Shown here piece after piece: positions 46,981-59,239 of a stretch of DNA of 64,000 bases; position 1 is the stretch's first letter; every line of letters begins with the position of its first letter. Source of the DNA: Welwitschia mirabilis (lineage: Eukaryota > Gnetophyta > Gnetopsida > Welwitschiales). The stretch covers positions 66,470,646 through 66,534,645 of the forward strand of contig JBOZIK010000001.1 of NCBI GenBank assembly GCA_051453625.1, given 5' to 3'. Position numbers and translations under genes: made by a program. The notes beneath the pieces were generated by a model, which searched no databases, was not told the origin of the DNA, and saw only the letters and a list, made by a program, of their open reading frames with translations.

Positions 46981-48187
46981 ATCTTGTGTGCAGATGAGAT
47001 TAAGTTTTGCAAGTGAAATAATTAGACTAAAAATGCATCAAAAACCTACTGAGTTATGTTAACCTCCAATAGGGTCAACTAGATCCTAAAGGAGTTGATC
47101 ACACCTGAAGCTATCACAAGAAAAATGGATTCAATATAGAGGGGTCAATCAAATTCTCATGTGATTAACTAGACTTGAGAAAATGATAGGCACTAGTCCC
47201 AAACTGAGAGAAAAGGTATTGACTAGATTTTAATGGAATCTACTAGACAAGAAAAGCTAACAGATCATAGATCTAGACTGAGAGGCAAGGGATCGACCAG
47301 ACCCAGGATGGGGTCGATCGAACTTTTATGGAGTCAACTAGATTTTTATGGGGTCGACCAAATGGCATGGTAAAGTAAAATATTTAAATATTATGTATCC
47401 ATTACCTAGCTATTTTCTAGCTATATATAGTCGTTGGAGACATCATTCATTTGTAATAAATCCTAGTAGCCCTCCATTATAGATAGGTATGCTATTATTG
47501 ACCTAGAGATCTTTTTTTTGACATTATTTATATTTGGCATAATTATTATGGATCTAAAAGATCAGGTTATACTTTCATTGGTGTACCATTGTATTGGTTC
47601 ACATCTGATTTAGGAGATCAATCATTAGCATAAGATCTTCATTCAAAATCAGATCTAAGAGCTTCATCATTGTGATCTATTAGAGAAGTGCTCCATTCAT
47701 TATACTATTATAGAACATGTGATATCTAAGTAATTAAGGCATCATTACATCACACCCATTATCTTCAAAGATTAAGATTTAGCTTACAAAAGTCCATTAT
47801 TAAGGTTGAGACTTAGCCTGTAAAAGTTTATTATTAAGGTTAAGACTTAGCCTATAAAAGTTTGCTTATAAGGGTTATAGGTGAACTTAGAAAAACCTAT
47901 AGAGTAATAGAGATCTAAGATCAAGCTTGGAAGAAGCTGATTATCAAGAGTGGAGTAGGGGAATTCCTAAACCACTATAAATCCAGTGTGCATCACAATT
48001 GGTAGTTTGTGCTTTTCTGTCTTTTGATTTTTTACTTTTAGTTTTTCATTTTTGTTTTGTATGCATAATTCTTGATTCCATTTTTTTTATGTAAACTGTG
48101 CTTAGATAGATTTAATTTTATTTTGGGCATAAGTTTGTAAAATAACCTATTCACCCCCAAGCCCTCTTAGGGTTCTTGATCCTATCA
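46980..48187 (+). repeat. probable 5' LTR of Copia element B
   Basis: Ends ..TCCTATCA immediately before a PBS, preceded by a CACCCCCAAGCCCTCTTAGG-like segment. It contains at least five copies of a short GGTCGACCA/GGTCGATC-like motif between 47080 and 47370. Units of AAGGTTGAGACTTAGCCTGT type repeat three times at 47770-47880. The start is uncertain by about 80 bp because no partner LTR is present in the window. Confidence 0.6.
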
Positions 48188-48188
48188 T

Positions 48189-48203
48189 TTAGTGTCAGAA
48201 CCT
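48189..48203 (+). other. primer binding site of Copia element B
   Basis: TTAGTGTCAGAACCT follows the LTR end, fitting TTGGTRTCAGAGCC with two G-to-A changes. Confidence 0.7.
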
Positions 48204-48253
48204 AGGTTAATCTTTGAAAGATTTTTATAGATCTATACTTAAGAACCCTAAAA

Positions 48254-49402
48254 ATGAGTAACTTGATTGATGGATTTTTAACCGATCGTCCACCCATGTT
48301 CGATGATTCAAACTATGCCTATTGAAAATCTAGGATGAGAATCTTTCTTAGATCCCTAGATGTCGATATAGAGGAAGTCATATACAAAGGTTATACCATG
48401 TCTATGATAACACAAAACGATGTGAATAGTCATACTATCTTAGTTCCAAAACCCCGAGACTAATGAACTCCCATAGATAAAGCAAAAGTCACCATTGATT
48501 CCCATGCTCTTAATGCTATTTTTTGTGTAGTATGTATAGATGAATTTAAAAGAATTGTGAACTATAACCATGCATAGAAATTTTGGATAACCATGCATAG
48601 AAATCTTGGGATATTTTAGAAGTGGCATATAAAGGAAAATCCACTATTAAGCAAGAAAGACTATACATGCTTATTTTTAAATTTGAAGATATTCATATGG
48701 ATGATGAAGAAACTTTAAAGGAATTTTTACTAGACTTACAAATATTATGAACTTAATGGTAAGCCTCAGAGAATGTATGGAGGAAAAGAAAGTTCTAAGA
48801 TTTCTATCTAAGAGATTCGAACCGAAGGTAATAGTTATAAAAGAGAGCAAAAACATTAATGTCATGGCATTAAAAGAACTTCAAGGTAATTTTTAAAACA
48901 ATGAACTTAAGTTTAATAAAGATAGAAGAAAAGGTATTACTTTAAAATGTGTGTAGAAGGATTACAGATCTAATAGATCAGATAAAGAACTTGATGACGA
49001 TGAAGTGGCTCTTCTAGCCAGGCACTTTAAAAAGTTTCTTTATAGAAAAAAAAAAGGAGAATCAAGTAGAAATATAAGGAGAAGCAATCTAAAAGAAAGA
49101 AAAGAGAAAGAAAAAGGAAAGAAAATCCAATGCTATTCATGCAAAGAATTTAAACATATAGCTAACGAGTGTCCCAACACTAGAAGAGAAAACAAAAAGT
49201 CTAGAAACACCTCATTCATGAAAACTTGGGATAATGAAGATGATGAAGATGAAGAGAAATACTTAAATCATGGATTAAACAGAGATAAGAGGTTATCTTT
49301 CATGGCTCTAGTTCCATCACTCAAAAATGTGCTTAGTACTTTAATATCAGATGACTTGGATATGATTAATGAAAATGAAAATGAGCTAGAAGATACATGC
49401 TA
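48254..49402 (+). pseudogene. gag: Copia gag with zinc knuckle (element B)
   Basis: The start ATG at 48254 opens MSNLIDGFLTDRPPMFDDSN. Then come R-M-R-I-F-L-R-S-L, HALNAIF, NAMFCVVCIDEFKRI-like and a DIHMDDEETLKEF block, the UBN2-like gag domain. After a few stops the last 132 codons (49005-49403) are open: a DDDEVALLARHFKKFL segment, a long basic stretch, the zinc knuckle CYSCKEFKHIANEC at 49131-49172 (CX2CX4HX4C intact) and an acidic tail (DNEDDEDEE). The gag resembles that of family A in layout but not in detail, so element B is a separate family. A coiled-coil-like stretch follows at 49458-49670. Confidence 0.85.
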
Positions 49403-49457
49403 AGATTTGTATGAAGAATGTTAGAAGCTTTTCAAAAGAATCAATAAGTTAAATAAA

Positions 49458-49670
49458 ATGGTAAAGATCATTACAAAAGAAAAGAAGGAAGAGGAAGAAA
49501 AATGCAAGGCACTCAAATCCGATAATATCACATTAACTAGTAATGTAAATGATTTTTTATTTTTTGTAAATAAGTTTTCTGATAGTTTATCTAAATTAGA
49601 ACAGATGCTTGAAATTAAAAAGCCAAATGGAGACAAATCAGGTATTGGTTTTGGAGCACAAATATTATGA
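49458..49670 (+). pseudogene. coiled-coil-like segment after gag (element B)
   Basis: An open stretch of 70 codons, MVKIITKEKKEEEEKCKALK, then SDNITLTSNVNDFLFFVNKF and SLSKLEQMLEIKK, with heptad-like spacing. It fits the Glu/Lys-rich region found after the zinc knuckle in this gag type; it ends at TGA 49668-49670. Confidence 0.6.
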
Positions 49671-49915
49671 AAATAGGTAAACCAAATAATTAAGTTTGTG
49701 CTTAATCTATTATGCAATTTTTGTGGTAGATTTGATCATTTTAAATCATTTTGCAAAGTTAGATATTTGATGTTTTTTCTCAAAATGTGAAATAATTACC
49801 TTTTAAGTTTATTCCAAAGAAAAATGCACCACCTAAGTCAAACAAGAGTAAGTAAATTAAAGCTAATAATCTTCAAAGCTTTATGATATAGATAGATTTT
49901 AGAGGATCACATTTA

Positions 49916-50047
49916 AATGGTTGGTATCTAGATAGTGGTTATTTAATGCATATAACAATAGATAAATAAAGGTTTTAGAACTTAAAGAGCATAAACAGAG
50001 GAGACATCATTTTTAGAAACAATCAAAAAACAATAATAGAAGGTACA
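49916..50047 (+). pseudogene. Copia protease fragment (element B)
   Basis: GWYLDSGYLMHITID (from about 49919) keeps the D-S-G active-site triad of Copia proteases. The sequence runs into the gap at 50048-50147. On the far side a different element (A2) begins, so the rest of pol is missing. Confidence 0.75.
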
Positions 50048-50147
50048 NNNNNNNNNNNNNNNNNNNNNNNNNNNNNNNNNNNNNNNNNNNNNNNNNNNNN
50101 NNNNNNNNNNNNNNNNNNNNNNNNNNNNNNNNNNNNNNNNNNNNNNN

Positions 50148-50240
50148 CAAAAGGCCAAAATCAAAGGGAAGAAAGCCCTCAAAGTTACTTGGGATGATAA
50201 GGAAGGATCTAATTTAGAGATATCTCAAGATGACTAAGAG
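50148..50240 (+). pseudogene. gag: gag tail of family A copy A2
   Basis: KRPKSKGRKALKVTWDDKE, just downstream of where the zinc knuckle would be, matches 29127-29200 almost base for base. The knuckle itself falls in the gap. Confidence 0.8.
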
Positions 50241-50799
50241 AAGTGTGGATTGTTAATCATCACTGATGAGTATGCCTTCATATCAACTATCAAGGATGAG
50301 CATGCAATCTCCAATATGAAAGAGGTAATATTTGAAAATTCTAAAAATATTAAAGAAGCTTATGAATAATTGTATTTTTTAAATGAAGATTTAGCTTGTA
50401 AAAACAAGGATTTAAGATCTGAATTATTCTCTTTACAAACTTAACTTAACTTAGCCAATAAATAGTTGGATAAGGCCTCTAAAAGTTTTATAGGTGCAAA
50501 TACAATTTCTTATCTTTTATTAAGAAAGTTAGAGGATGCAAGGAGACTTAATGCTACTACATTGTATCAGTATAACAAGGTAAAATGTGATCATAAGAGG
50601 TATTATTTAAAGTTAAATAATTTAATTTATTTCCATATTTGATGTTTCTATTATGAATACCTATGGCATGTTATATTATATTATCCCATTAGAAAGGGAA
50701 ATTTTTTCCATTTTACAAGTGATAGGTTTTTGTGAAAATCAAAAGAAATGGACAATCAACCTATCATTAAGTAAAGATGGTTTAAAAAGTAATTTATAA

Positions 50800-51790
50800 A
50801 AGGATTACTTATTCAGACCACTCTTAAAATAAGGGAGCATCTTAGATGGTTCATGAATAGTGGATGTTTAACACATATGACAGATGACAAGATATGTTTC
50901 CATACACTTGTCAACTGCAATGAAGGAGAGATTTCTTTTGATGACAATCAAAAAGCAGCCATCAAGGAAAAAGGTATTGTTTGTAAATATGAGCTTTCAA
51001 AAACTAATGATGTTTTATATGTATAGGGTCTTAAGAATAATCTATTAAGTATTGGTCAAATGTATGATAAATGGAATGTAGTTAATTTTTATAAAAATAA
51101 GTGTGTGGTAAATAATGTATATAGCAATAAGGATCTTTTGATTATCCATCATATAGGAAACTTGTATTCTATAGGAGGTGAGTCTAATGCTAAAGAGTTA
51201 TGTCGTTTTACTCAAGTAAGTTAAGAATAATAGAAGAATGAGTCTTTCAATTGTTTCAAACTTGAAGACCATCTCTCAAGAAACATTGATTAGAGGTTCA
51301 TCCAAACTTAGCTTTTAAAATTTTATCTTATGTAAGCAATGTCAAATAGACAAACTCATAAAGTCTTCTATTATGTCTAAGTCTAAGATATTCTCACTAG
51401 GGCTTCTAGGATTATTTCACTTAGATTCAGCAAGTCCTAAAAAAGTTCAAAGTCTAAGTGGTAAAAGATATTTTATGATGATTGATAACTTTATTTGCTA
51501 TACATGGATTGAATCTTTACTTTCTAAACCTAATGATTTTAACAAGCTTTGTTATTTTTTTAGAAAGATTAAGAATATAAAAATCCTTATCATTAAGAAA
51601 TGTAGGTCTAGTCATAGAAAATTTAGAGCTATTAATGATAAACTAACACTCAATTTGTTAAAGGCTATGCATAAAATCTTGCTTGAAGAGATCAATTTCC
51701 TTCTAGTCTTATAGCTCAAGAATGATCTTAATCAATCTAAGTATATCAAGGAGCATGTAAATACATATAACTTGACCAAGAAAAATAGGT
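50800..51790 (+). pseudogene. protease, integrase stub and fused RT end (family A copy A2)
   Basis: The protease block at about 50850-50885 has lost its active site (MNSGCLTHMTDD; Asp replaced by Asn). A 113-codon open stretch (51373-51714) runs from the end of the integrase zinc-finger region (FHLDSASPKKVQSLSGKRYF keeps the HLD Asp) through MMIDNFICYTW and straight into LLKAMHKILLEEINFLLVL, the end of the RT domain, without a stop. This in-frame IN-RT junction is the same as in copy 1 (30640-30690). It shows that the deletion existed before both copies inserted. Confidence 0.85.
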
Positions 51791-52405
51791 TTGCACTTCC
51801 ATAAATACATCCATAATAATTTAGCTTGATCATGTATCGACGGGTAAACAATGGGGATACATGTTTATCAAGCCACTTATAGAAGTAAGATTTAAGCTTT
51901 CAAGGATTAAGTTGGGCATAGAAACATGTCCAACTAAGGTATGATTGTTTGGTTAAATTTAATACCAAAATTTATACATTTTATCAAGTTTTTTAGTACA
52001 TTAAGAACATCATATTTCCCTTTCTAGTGTCATTTGTGGTTTCATTTTTGTTTTTAGTCAAATCTGTCATTTTTCTTCTTATCATCGAACCTCCCAGTCA
52101 CTCTAGGGATCTGAATGTTTGTTGCCTTAGGAATCTAGATGTTTGCTAATCTAAGAGTGGGTTTGAGGTTGAGTGAAGGCTAGACGTCCATCCCTTAAAT
52201 GGCCAATTGTCTGCATATCTGGAAGACATGAATTCACATTTTATTCAACCAAAACCCTCCTTAGTCTTTTGCCTATATAGTTTCAGTCGTCCCCCCTTTC
52301 TTTTGTTTCATCCTATTACTTTCTAGTATTCTAGTACTTAGAAGTAAGTATTCCTTTTGTTTCTTGGTATTTTTCCGTTCTTAGTAGCTTGATTCTTTTT
52401 TTCTT

Positions 52406-53427
52406 ATGTCAAGACAGAAGATCCCCATTTCAAAAAAAGACAAAGATAAAGAAAAGTAACCATAGCCTATTTTTGTAACCCTAGGGGCAAAGGCAATGTG
52501 GACTCAAATCTTCAACAAGAATCCTCTTGATTTAGAGAGGGTTATTTTGTAGGATACTTTTAGACATTATTTCAATATTCTACCTAACTTAGAAGAGTTA
52601 AGTTGAACTTACATTCTAAACACTCATACGCATGCTCGAATAAATTTGATTCTTATGTTTTACTGTAAGGGTTTCTTTTAACATGAGAAAAGTTAGTTTG
52701 TTTTAAATCTATATGGTATTGAAATTGAGATTAATCTTGAAATGATTTTTGATGCTACTAGTTTTCCATTAGACTATTTAGACTATGTGCATGTCTCTTC
52801 ATTTTTATTTTTGGATAGTTTAGTTCCAAAAATAAGCTTAATAAAGTAATGTGTGAAAGATAAGAGGAATGGTGAGCTACCATTCCCACTTAGTTTTTGA
52901 AGCTAATCTTTAAGGTACTCTTGTATATTATCTCTATTAATCAGATTCTTAATCTTAGCCACATGAATAAAGTATCTCTTCTTTGTGCTTATGTTATATA
53001 TTTCTATGATCAAACAATTTAACTTAACTTACCATAACTAATTTTGCAAAACATGGCTTCCTATACATCTATGGGTTTAGTAGCATTTCCATATGAAGGC
53101 CTTATCATTAAGATGTATCATAACTAGGCTTCCCTATCAAAGATTAAAGATGAAATTTTGAAACTACCAAAGCCATTTAATAAGTCCTCTCTTATCTAGA
53201 TGAGAATCATGAAAGGCACAACTCATGCAATCCTAGCTTCTTCTGGTTCTAGATAATTCAAGCACATGCAAATTGGTGAGTCCTCAAGGGATACCTCCTC
53301 AACCAACTAGTGGCTCAAATAGATCTCATCTCAGTTATCTAAGATAAAGAAAGCTCTTATTAGGTTGGAGGTAGCAGCTACTTACTAAAGCAATAGTAGT
53401 AGTGAAAATGTGATGGAATTCAGTTAA
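52406..53427 (+). pseudogene. family A accessory ORF, copy A2 (PF20167-like)
   Basis: Starts MSRQKIPISKK at 52406 and ends TAA 53427. It matches the ORF at 31362-32375 along its length, and where one copy has a stop the other often has Gln or Trp. Clear blocks include NLYGIEIEINLEMIF, FPLDYLDYVHVSS, LSTLTKVSLLCAYV-like, ASYTSMGLVAFPYEGLIIKM and LPKIKDEILKLPKPF. A stretch around 53200 reads RIMKGTTHA. Its function is unknown; the region resembles the putative plant transposon protein family. Confidence 0.55.
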
Positions 53428-53850
53428 TTGTATCTTCATCTTTCTTTTATCATAGTGTTTGCTTAAATTCTTTGTGCCTTTATGTCTTTGTATTCTTGTA
53501 TCTGTGTTTTTCTACTTATCAGTTCAAGTTTGCTCTTATGTACTTCAAACTGATAAATATGTAAATCATATTTGTGTTTAATGGTTAATATAAAATATAT
53601 TATCTTCATTATGTATNNNNNNNNNNNNNNNNNNNNNNNNNNNNNNNNNNNNNNNNNNNNNNNNNNNNNNNNNNNNNNNNNNNNNNNNNNNNNNNNNNNN
53701 NNNNNNNNNNNNNNNNNNNNNNNNNNNNNNNNNNNNNNNNNNNNNNNNNNNNNNNNNNNNNNNNNNNNNNNNNNNNNNNNNNNNNNNNNNNNNNNNNNNN
53801 NNNNNNNNNNNNNNNNNNNNNNNNNNNNNNNAATGGATTTGACATCATTT

Positions 53851-53862
53851 AAAAGGAGGAGA
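53851..53862 (+). other. polypurine tract of family A copy A2
   Basis: AAAAGGAGGAGA, followed by TTGTAAGTATATG, the LTR start. It is better kept than in copy 1. Confidence 0.8.
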
Positions 53863-53863
53863 T

Positions 53864-55572
53864 TGTAAGTATATGATTTCAATGATGTCAATAAGTATGA
53901 GAATCAAGTAAAAAGATGAGCATCATTCATCATAGTCTAGTTAAGAAGATAACCTTTGCATGTAGATGTTCCCACTCAAAATAGGACAAATGTCCCCTCT
54001 ACTTATGGGTAAATTGTATTTGTGATAGGTATCACACCTAGACATCCCCACTCAAATAGGAAAGATATCCCTTCTCCTTATAGAAAACATGATTAATAGG
54101 TATTAAATGTAGACATTCTTACTCTAAACAAGCTAGACATCTCTTCTCCATTCAGATTTTTCCTAGTCTGCACCTATGATAGGTGTAGATGTCTATCACC
54201 TTTGAGGTGGATGTCCTTACTCTCCTAGTAGTGTGAGAATTTGCATTAGTTAAGGGTAAATGTATACCCCTTGGAAGTAAGGACATCTCCATTTCTTAAG
54301 GTGAATGTCCCTCCTTCTAATCATTGGAAAAATAACTCTCTTCAAATAATAACGTGGCTATTTTTAATAACTATTCTCTTCTAGTACATCTTTTAATAAC
54401 ATTAGAAATATGAATTTGATTAGAATATCAGATTGACATGCACTAGAATCATTGTTTAGGATTTCTCTTTAACAACTATTTCTCCTTTCTCTATAAAAGG
54501 GTAAAAACACATTTTGTTAAGGTTAACTAATTTTCGTGGACTAAAATATTTGGGATATATAGTTTTGTGAAGAGAACTCAAATCTAATCTTAGGTAATTT
54601 ATTGGTGATTTGTAATCCTATCTTATGTATTCATTTGAAGTAGATCAATAGTATTATATCTGTGCTTGAGGTACATCTCACTGTTATTCTATTCTTCCTA
54701 TGGTTGAGTCTGAGCTGTTAAAAGACTTTAGGTATGAAAGGTTGATGATAAGCCCAGAACATCATTACTATTCTATGTGNNNNNNNNNNNNNNNNNNNNN
54801 NNNNNNNNNNNNNNNNNNNNNNNNNNNNNNNNNNNNNNNNNNNNNNNNNNNNNNNNNNNNNNNNNNNNNNNNNNNNNNNACATTTTGTTAAGGTTAACTA
54901 ATTTTCATGGACTAAAATATTTGGGATATATAGTTTTGTAAAGAGAACTCAAATCTAATCTTAGGTAATTTATTGGTGATTTGTAATCCTATCTTGTGTA
55001 TTCATTTGAAGTAGATCAATAGTATTATATCTATGCTTGAGGTACATCTCACTGTTATTCTATTCTTCCTATGGTTGAATCTGAGCTGTTAAAAGACTTT
55101 AGGTATGAAAGGTTGATGATAAGCCCAGAACATCATCACTATTCTATGTGAAGTTGATGATAAGCCTAAAAAATCATCATTGTTATGTGTGAGGTTGACG
55201 ATAAGAATAGAAAATCATCATTGCTATGTATGAGGTTTATGATAAGCCTAGAAAATCTTCATTACTATGTGTAAGGTTGATGATAAGCCTGAAAAATCAT
55301 CACTATTGTAAGAAGTATTGGAGATCAGCCAAAAAATCATCAGTTAAAGAGTGATAAAGGAATCAAGTAAGAAGACATCTTACTTTTTCTTAAAGAGTGG
55401 AGTAGGCACATTATCAAATCGCTATAAATCTTGTAGGCTAATTATTTTTCTATTTTGCGATTTTTCTTAGATTCAATGTTTTATTACAAAATATAATCGA
55501 TTTTATTTTAGAATTTGATTTTAATTTTAAAAATTAATCATAATTTTTATTCATTCCCCCTCTAGAAATTTC
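53864..55572 (+). repeat. 3' LTR of family A copy A2
   Basis: Starts TGTAAGTATATGATTTC and ends TCTAGAAATTTC at the gap. The real LTR is shorter than the span, because 54509-54779 is repeated almost exactly at 54880-55149 across a 100-base gap, probably an assembly duplication. It contains CTATAAAAGG (54491-54500) and six units of the 41-bp repeat (55109-55345). Confidence 0.8.
55109..55345. repeat. 41-bp hairpin-forming repeats in family A LTR, six units
   Basis: Units of AGGTTGATGATAAGCCTA / AAAAATCATCATTGCTATGT type. Each has GATGAT and ATCATC arms around AAGCCTAAAA and can fold. The 5' LTR of copy 1 has about five units (27867-28080) and the 3' LTR about four (33652-33815). Confidence 0.85.
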
Positions 55573-55672
55573 NNNNNNNNNNNNNNNNNNNNNNNNNNNN
55601 NNNNNNNNNNNNNNNNNNNNNNNNNNNNNNNNNNNNNNNNNNNNNNNNNNNNNNNNNNNNNNNNNNNNNNNN

Positions 55673-56930
55673 GGAAGATTTTTCATATAGTTTTAACCTT
55701 TATTCATTAACTTTTAAATCTCCTTAGTCTTTAAGGTGGAAATCTTAATAGAGTTATTAGAATGCACTCTCTTTATAAGATAAGGACCTAACCATTTAGA
55801 GGTTAACTTCTTATTTAAAAGATATACCCTAGTATTGTATAAAAGGATAAGTTAACCAGGTTCAAACTTTTTGTAAAGTAGCTTTCTATCATGTTTGAAC
55901 TTAACTCAGGCTTTATGGATTAATTGACAATGTATAGTATGAGTACATTTTTCATCAAGGTTATCTAATTAGGCTAATTTATGTTTAATATTTTCATCAA
56001 GGTCTATAATATTAAGTTAATAAGAAGCACGATAATAGTTATAACATACATCAATAGGTAAAATACAAACTTTTCCATACATAAGTTCATAAGATGAAAA
56101 ACCAAGAAAATTATGCTAAGTAGTACGGTAAATCAAAAGAACGTTGTTAAGCTTAGAAGCCCAAGATTTCTTGTTAATAGAGACAAGTTTTATAACATTT
56201 TCTTAATTTCTCTATGTACATTTTTATCTTGACCATTGGTTTATGGATGATAGGCATAAGCTATTATATGTTCTATTCTAATGGATAAAAGAAGTTTTCT
56301 AAAGAGTTAATTTATAAAATAAATTTCTTTATCACTAATGATAATCCTAGGAAAACCAAATTGTTGAAAAATATGAGTTCTAAGAAAAGTATAAATAGTT
56401 CTGGCATCATTCAAAGAAGTAGGAATAGCTTCAACCCATTTAGTAACGTAGTCTATAGCCACTAAAATGTAATTTTTATCATAAGAAGGCAGGTGAATAG
56501 GGTCTATAAAATCAATTTCCTAATAATCAAAAGGTTCAAATTTAATAATAGCTCTAAGTGACATCTTCTAAGCATGAATAAAACTACCATAACACTAACA
56601 AGAATTACATCTTCTAACAAAATCAAAAAAATCTTGAAAAAGAGTAGGTCAATAAAAACTAGAATGGATAATTTTCATAAATGTTTTCTATCCATTGAAA
56701 TGACCTCTATAAGCATCACCATGACAAAGATAAATGATATCATATTTTTCCCAATTAGAAATACATTTTCACATAATTTAGTCTTTACATCTATGATAAA
56801 TATGTGGCTCTATCCATTTATAATCATCTATTCTATGGAAAAAGGATTTTCTTTGATTATAAGTCTAATGTTTATGGTTTTTTCATGGTAAAAAGATAAT
56901 TAATAATATCCGCATACCAAGGAGAAGAAT
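55673..56930 (-). pseudogene. Athila/Tat integrase
   Basis: Minus-strand core motifs are AIDYVTKWVEAIPTS (about 56423-56462; first catalytic Asp in A-I-D-Y), a F-G-F-P-R-I-I-I-S-D type block near 56340-56360, and AYHP-stop-TNGQDK (56222-56258). Then come the SYGLMYGKVCILPID-like region and LTSKWLGPYLIKR with LLYNTRVYLL-like sequence. Family pattern: LAVDYVSKWVEA, YHPQTNGQ.E..N, SPYRLVYGKACHLPVE. It would insert the element's cDNA. Several stops, mostly decayed Gln and Trp codons. Confidence 0.85.
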
Positions 56931-58330
56931 GAGCAGAAGATATGACAAAATGTTGTTCATCCAAAAAATAATTATTAATTGTAATATCATCAAGAGAGAA
57001 AGAAAGACATGACAAATGATTTTCTATACTATTATGTTTTCTTGCTTTATTAATAGTGGTTGAATTAAATTCTTGCATGATGAGGATTCATCTAATAAGT
57101 CTAGAACTAGAATCTTTCTTAATTATGAGGCATTTAATTACTACATATGTGATATAAACATTCATATAAAAGCCTAAAAAATAATGTCTAATCATATTAA
57201 GATAAAAGATAATTGCTAAAATTTCTTTTTATATAGTAGTATAATTCATTTGAGATTTAGATAAAGTTTTACTATTATAAGATATAATCTTAAAATTGTT
57301 TTTATATTTTTTTTTCTAAGAACCTCCCTCACAATAATGTTACTAGCATCACACATTAATTCAAAGTCTTTATTCCAATTGAGTCTTGTTAGAATAGGTT
57401 TAAAAGAGATTTTATCTTTAAGTGTATTAAAAGTAAGTTAACAAGATTTATTCTAATCAAATTTAGCTTTCTTTTCAAGTAACAAGCAAAAGACTTTATA
57501 AATTTTTACTTAATATTAAACAAGGTAATAATGAAAATCATAATGATGAAGGAAGAATTAAACTTGTTTAATATTTTCTAGAGGAGTTAGGTCTTTAATG
57601 ATGCTAACTTTTTTAGGTTTCATCCAAATTTATTTATTATAAATTTGATGATCTTCCAACTCAAATGTATAACAATAGTAATGCATCTATCAATGATTTT
57701 CTCTAACCTTTCTAATATTTATTCAAAGTTTTTACCATAGATTAAGAAGTTATCCATAAAAATTTATATTGAATCCTCTAACATACTAGAAAAAATACTC
57801 ATCATTACACATTGAAGAGTACCAGAAGCATTGCAAAGTTTGAAAGGCATATATCTAAAAGCAGACGTTCCAAAAGATAAAGTAAAAGTAGTTTAACCTA
57901 ATCCTCACTAGTAATATAAACCTAATTGTAACTACTATACCCTTCAAAAAAGTAAAAAAATGCATGTCTTTGGGTTCTATCAAGTATCTAATCAAGGAAA
58001 GGTAAAGGATAATGGTCCTTCTTTGTTACTTCATTTAATTTTTTAAAATTAATACGCACTCTTAATTTCCCATTTTTCTTAGGCACTACTATCAAAGGGC
58101 TTATCCACTCACTATCAGCTATGACATAAATATTACTAGTATCCATGAATTTAATGATTTCATCTTTTATGACTTATTTAAGGATTAGATTTAGTATATA
58201 TTAGGGTTGTCTAATAGGTTTTTCCATCATTCTCAAGGTAGATATTATGTTGAATAATAGAAGTAGGAATGGCTATTAAATTTTTATGGGATCAAGCAAA
58301 TGCATTAGCCTTAGGTTTTAAACGTGAGAT
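56931..58330 (-). pseudogene. Athila/Tat reverse transcriptase and RNase H
   Basis: The best block is at about 57680-57840 on the minus strand: MPFKLCNASGTLQCVMMSIF (family MPFGLCNAPGTFQRCMM.IF), MLEDSI, then FMDNFLIYG at 57738-57763 (family FMDDFSVYG; the second Asp of the FMDD box is Asn). A LRVNFKKLNEVTKKDHYP-like opening lies near 58020-58080. RNase H remnants near 57060-57380 are consistent with position (C-D-A-S-N-I-I-V near 57340). The whole is broken in several frames. Confidence 0.8.
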
Positions 58331-59239
58331 TGAAATTAACTCTTGTTAAGGGGAAAGATTCTCATTTATTATCAAAGTTTTATTCTAAACATTACACAAG
58401 AAGATATATTTTAGTCCTCTTAGTAAAGAGTTTAGATTTAAATTTAGGTTATGTTTAATTAAATTTTTGTCAAAATTAACTATTGTCTCAAATTATTATT
58501 TAGATAGTAGTAGTGAATGATATCCCTTAAAATAAGAAATCTTAGTTTTGTTAGATTTTTAACTTCTCTATAGCTTATATTTTTAGTTTTTCTACTATCT
58601 TGATTAAAATAGTTAGTTTTTAAATGCTCATAATTACATTAATCATCATCAAAAGCTTTTATGTTTTCTACTTTAAGTGGATCATCAAATGAGAGTAGCA
58701 CATGAAGCATTAACCATCTTTGCTAAAGTGGATGATGCAATATAAATAAACTAGGTTTAATTCCTCATTCAACATTTAAATCATCACCTAAATCATTTTT
58801 AGTAGCATTAAATACCCTAATAGTAAACTTCTTTTTTAGTAAGTGACATTCGGTCATTCCTATTCTGGTATCAATAATGCAATGAATTATTGTACAAAAA
58901 CCTTTACCTAGAAGTAATGTATAACATTTATTATGCTCAAATTCAATTACAAATACATCTAAAGGNNNNNNNNNNNNNNNNNNNNNNNNNNNNNNNNNNN
59001 NNNNNNNNNNNNNNNNNNNNNNNNNNNNNNNNNNNNNNNNNNNNNNNNNNNNNNNNNNNNNNNNNNNNNNNNNNNNNNNNNNNNNNNNNNNNNNNNNNNN
59101 NNNNNNNNNNNNNNNNNNNNNNNNNNNNNNNNNNNNNNNNNNNNNNNNNNNNNNNNNNNNNNNNNNNNNNNNNNNNNNNNNNNNNNNNNNNNNNNNNNNN
59201 NNNNNNNNNNNNNNNNNNNNNNNNNNNNNNNNNNNNNNN

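Larger units (their letters stand above)
50148..55572 (+). mobile_element. Ty1/copia element of family A, copy 2 (A2), 5' part missing
   Basis: Begins after a 100-base gap within gag, at the same place as 29127 of copy 1. It then follows copy 1 to the LTR end: gag tail, protease, integrase stub, RT end, accessory ORF, PPT and 3' LTR. It has the same IN-RT deletion. Gaps interrupt it at 53617-53831 and 54780-54879. It is bounded on the right by a gap (55573-55672) and Athila sequence. The 5' LTR and most of gag are not present. Confidence 0.85.
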
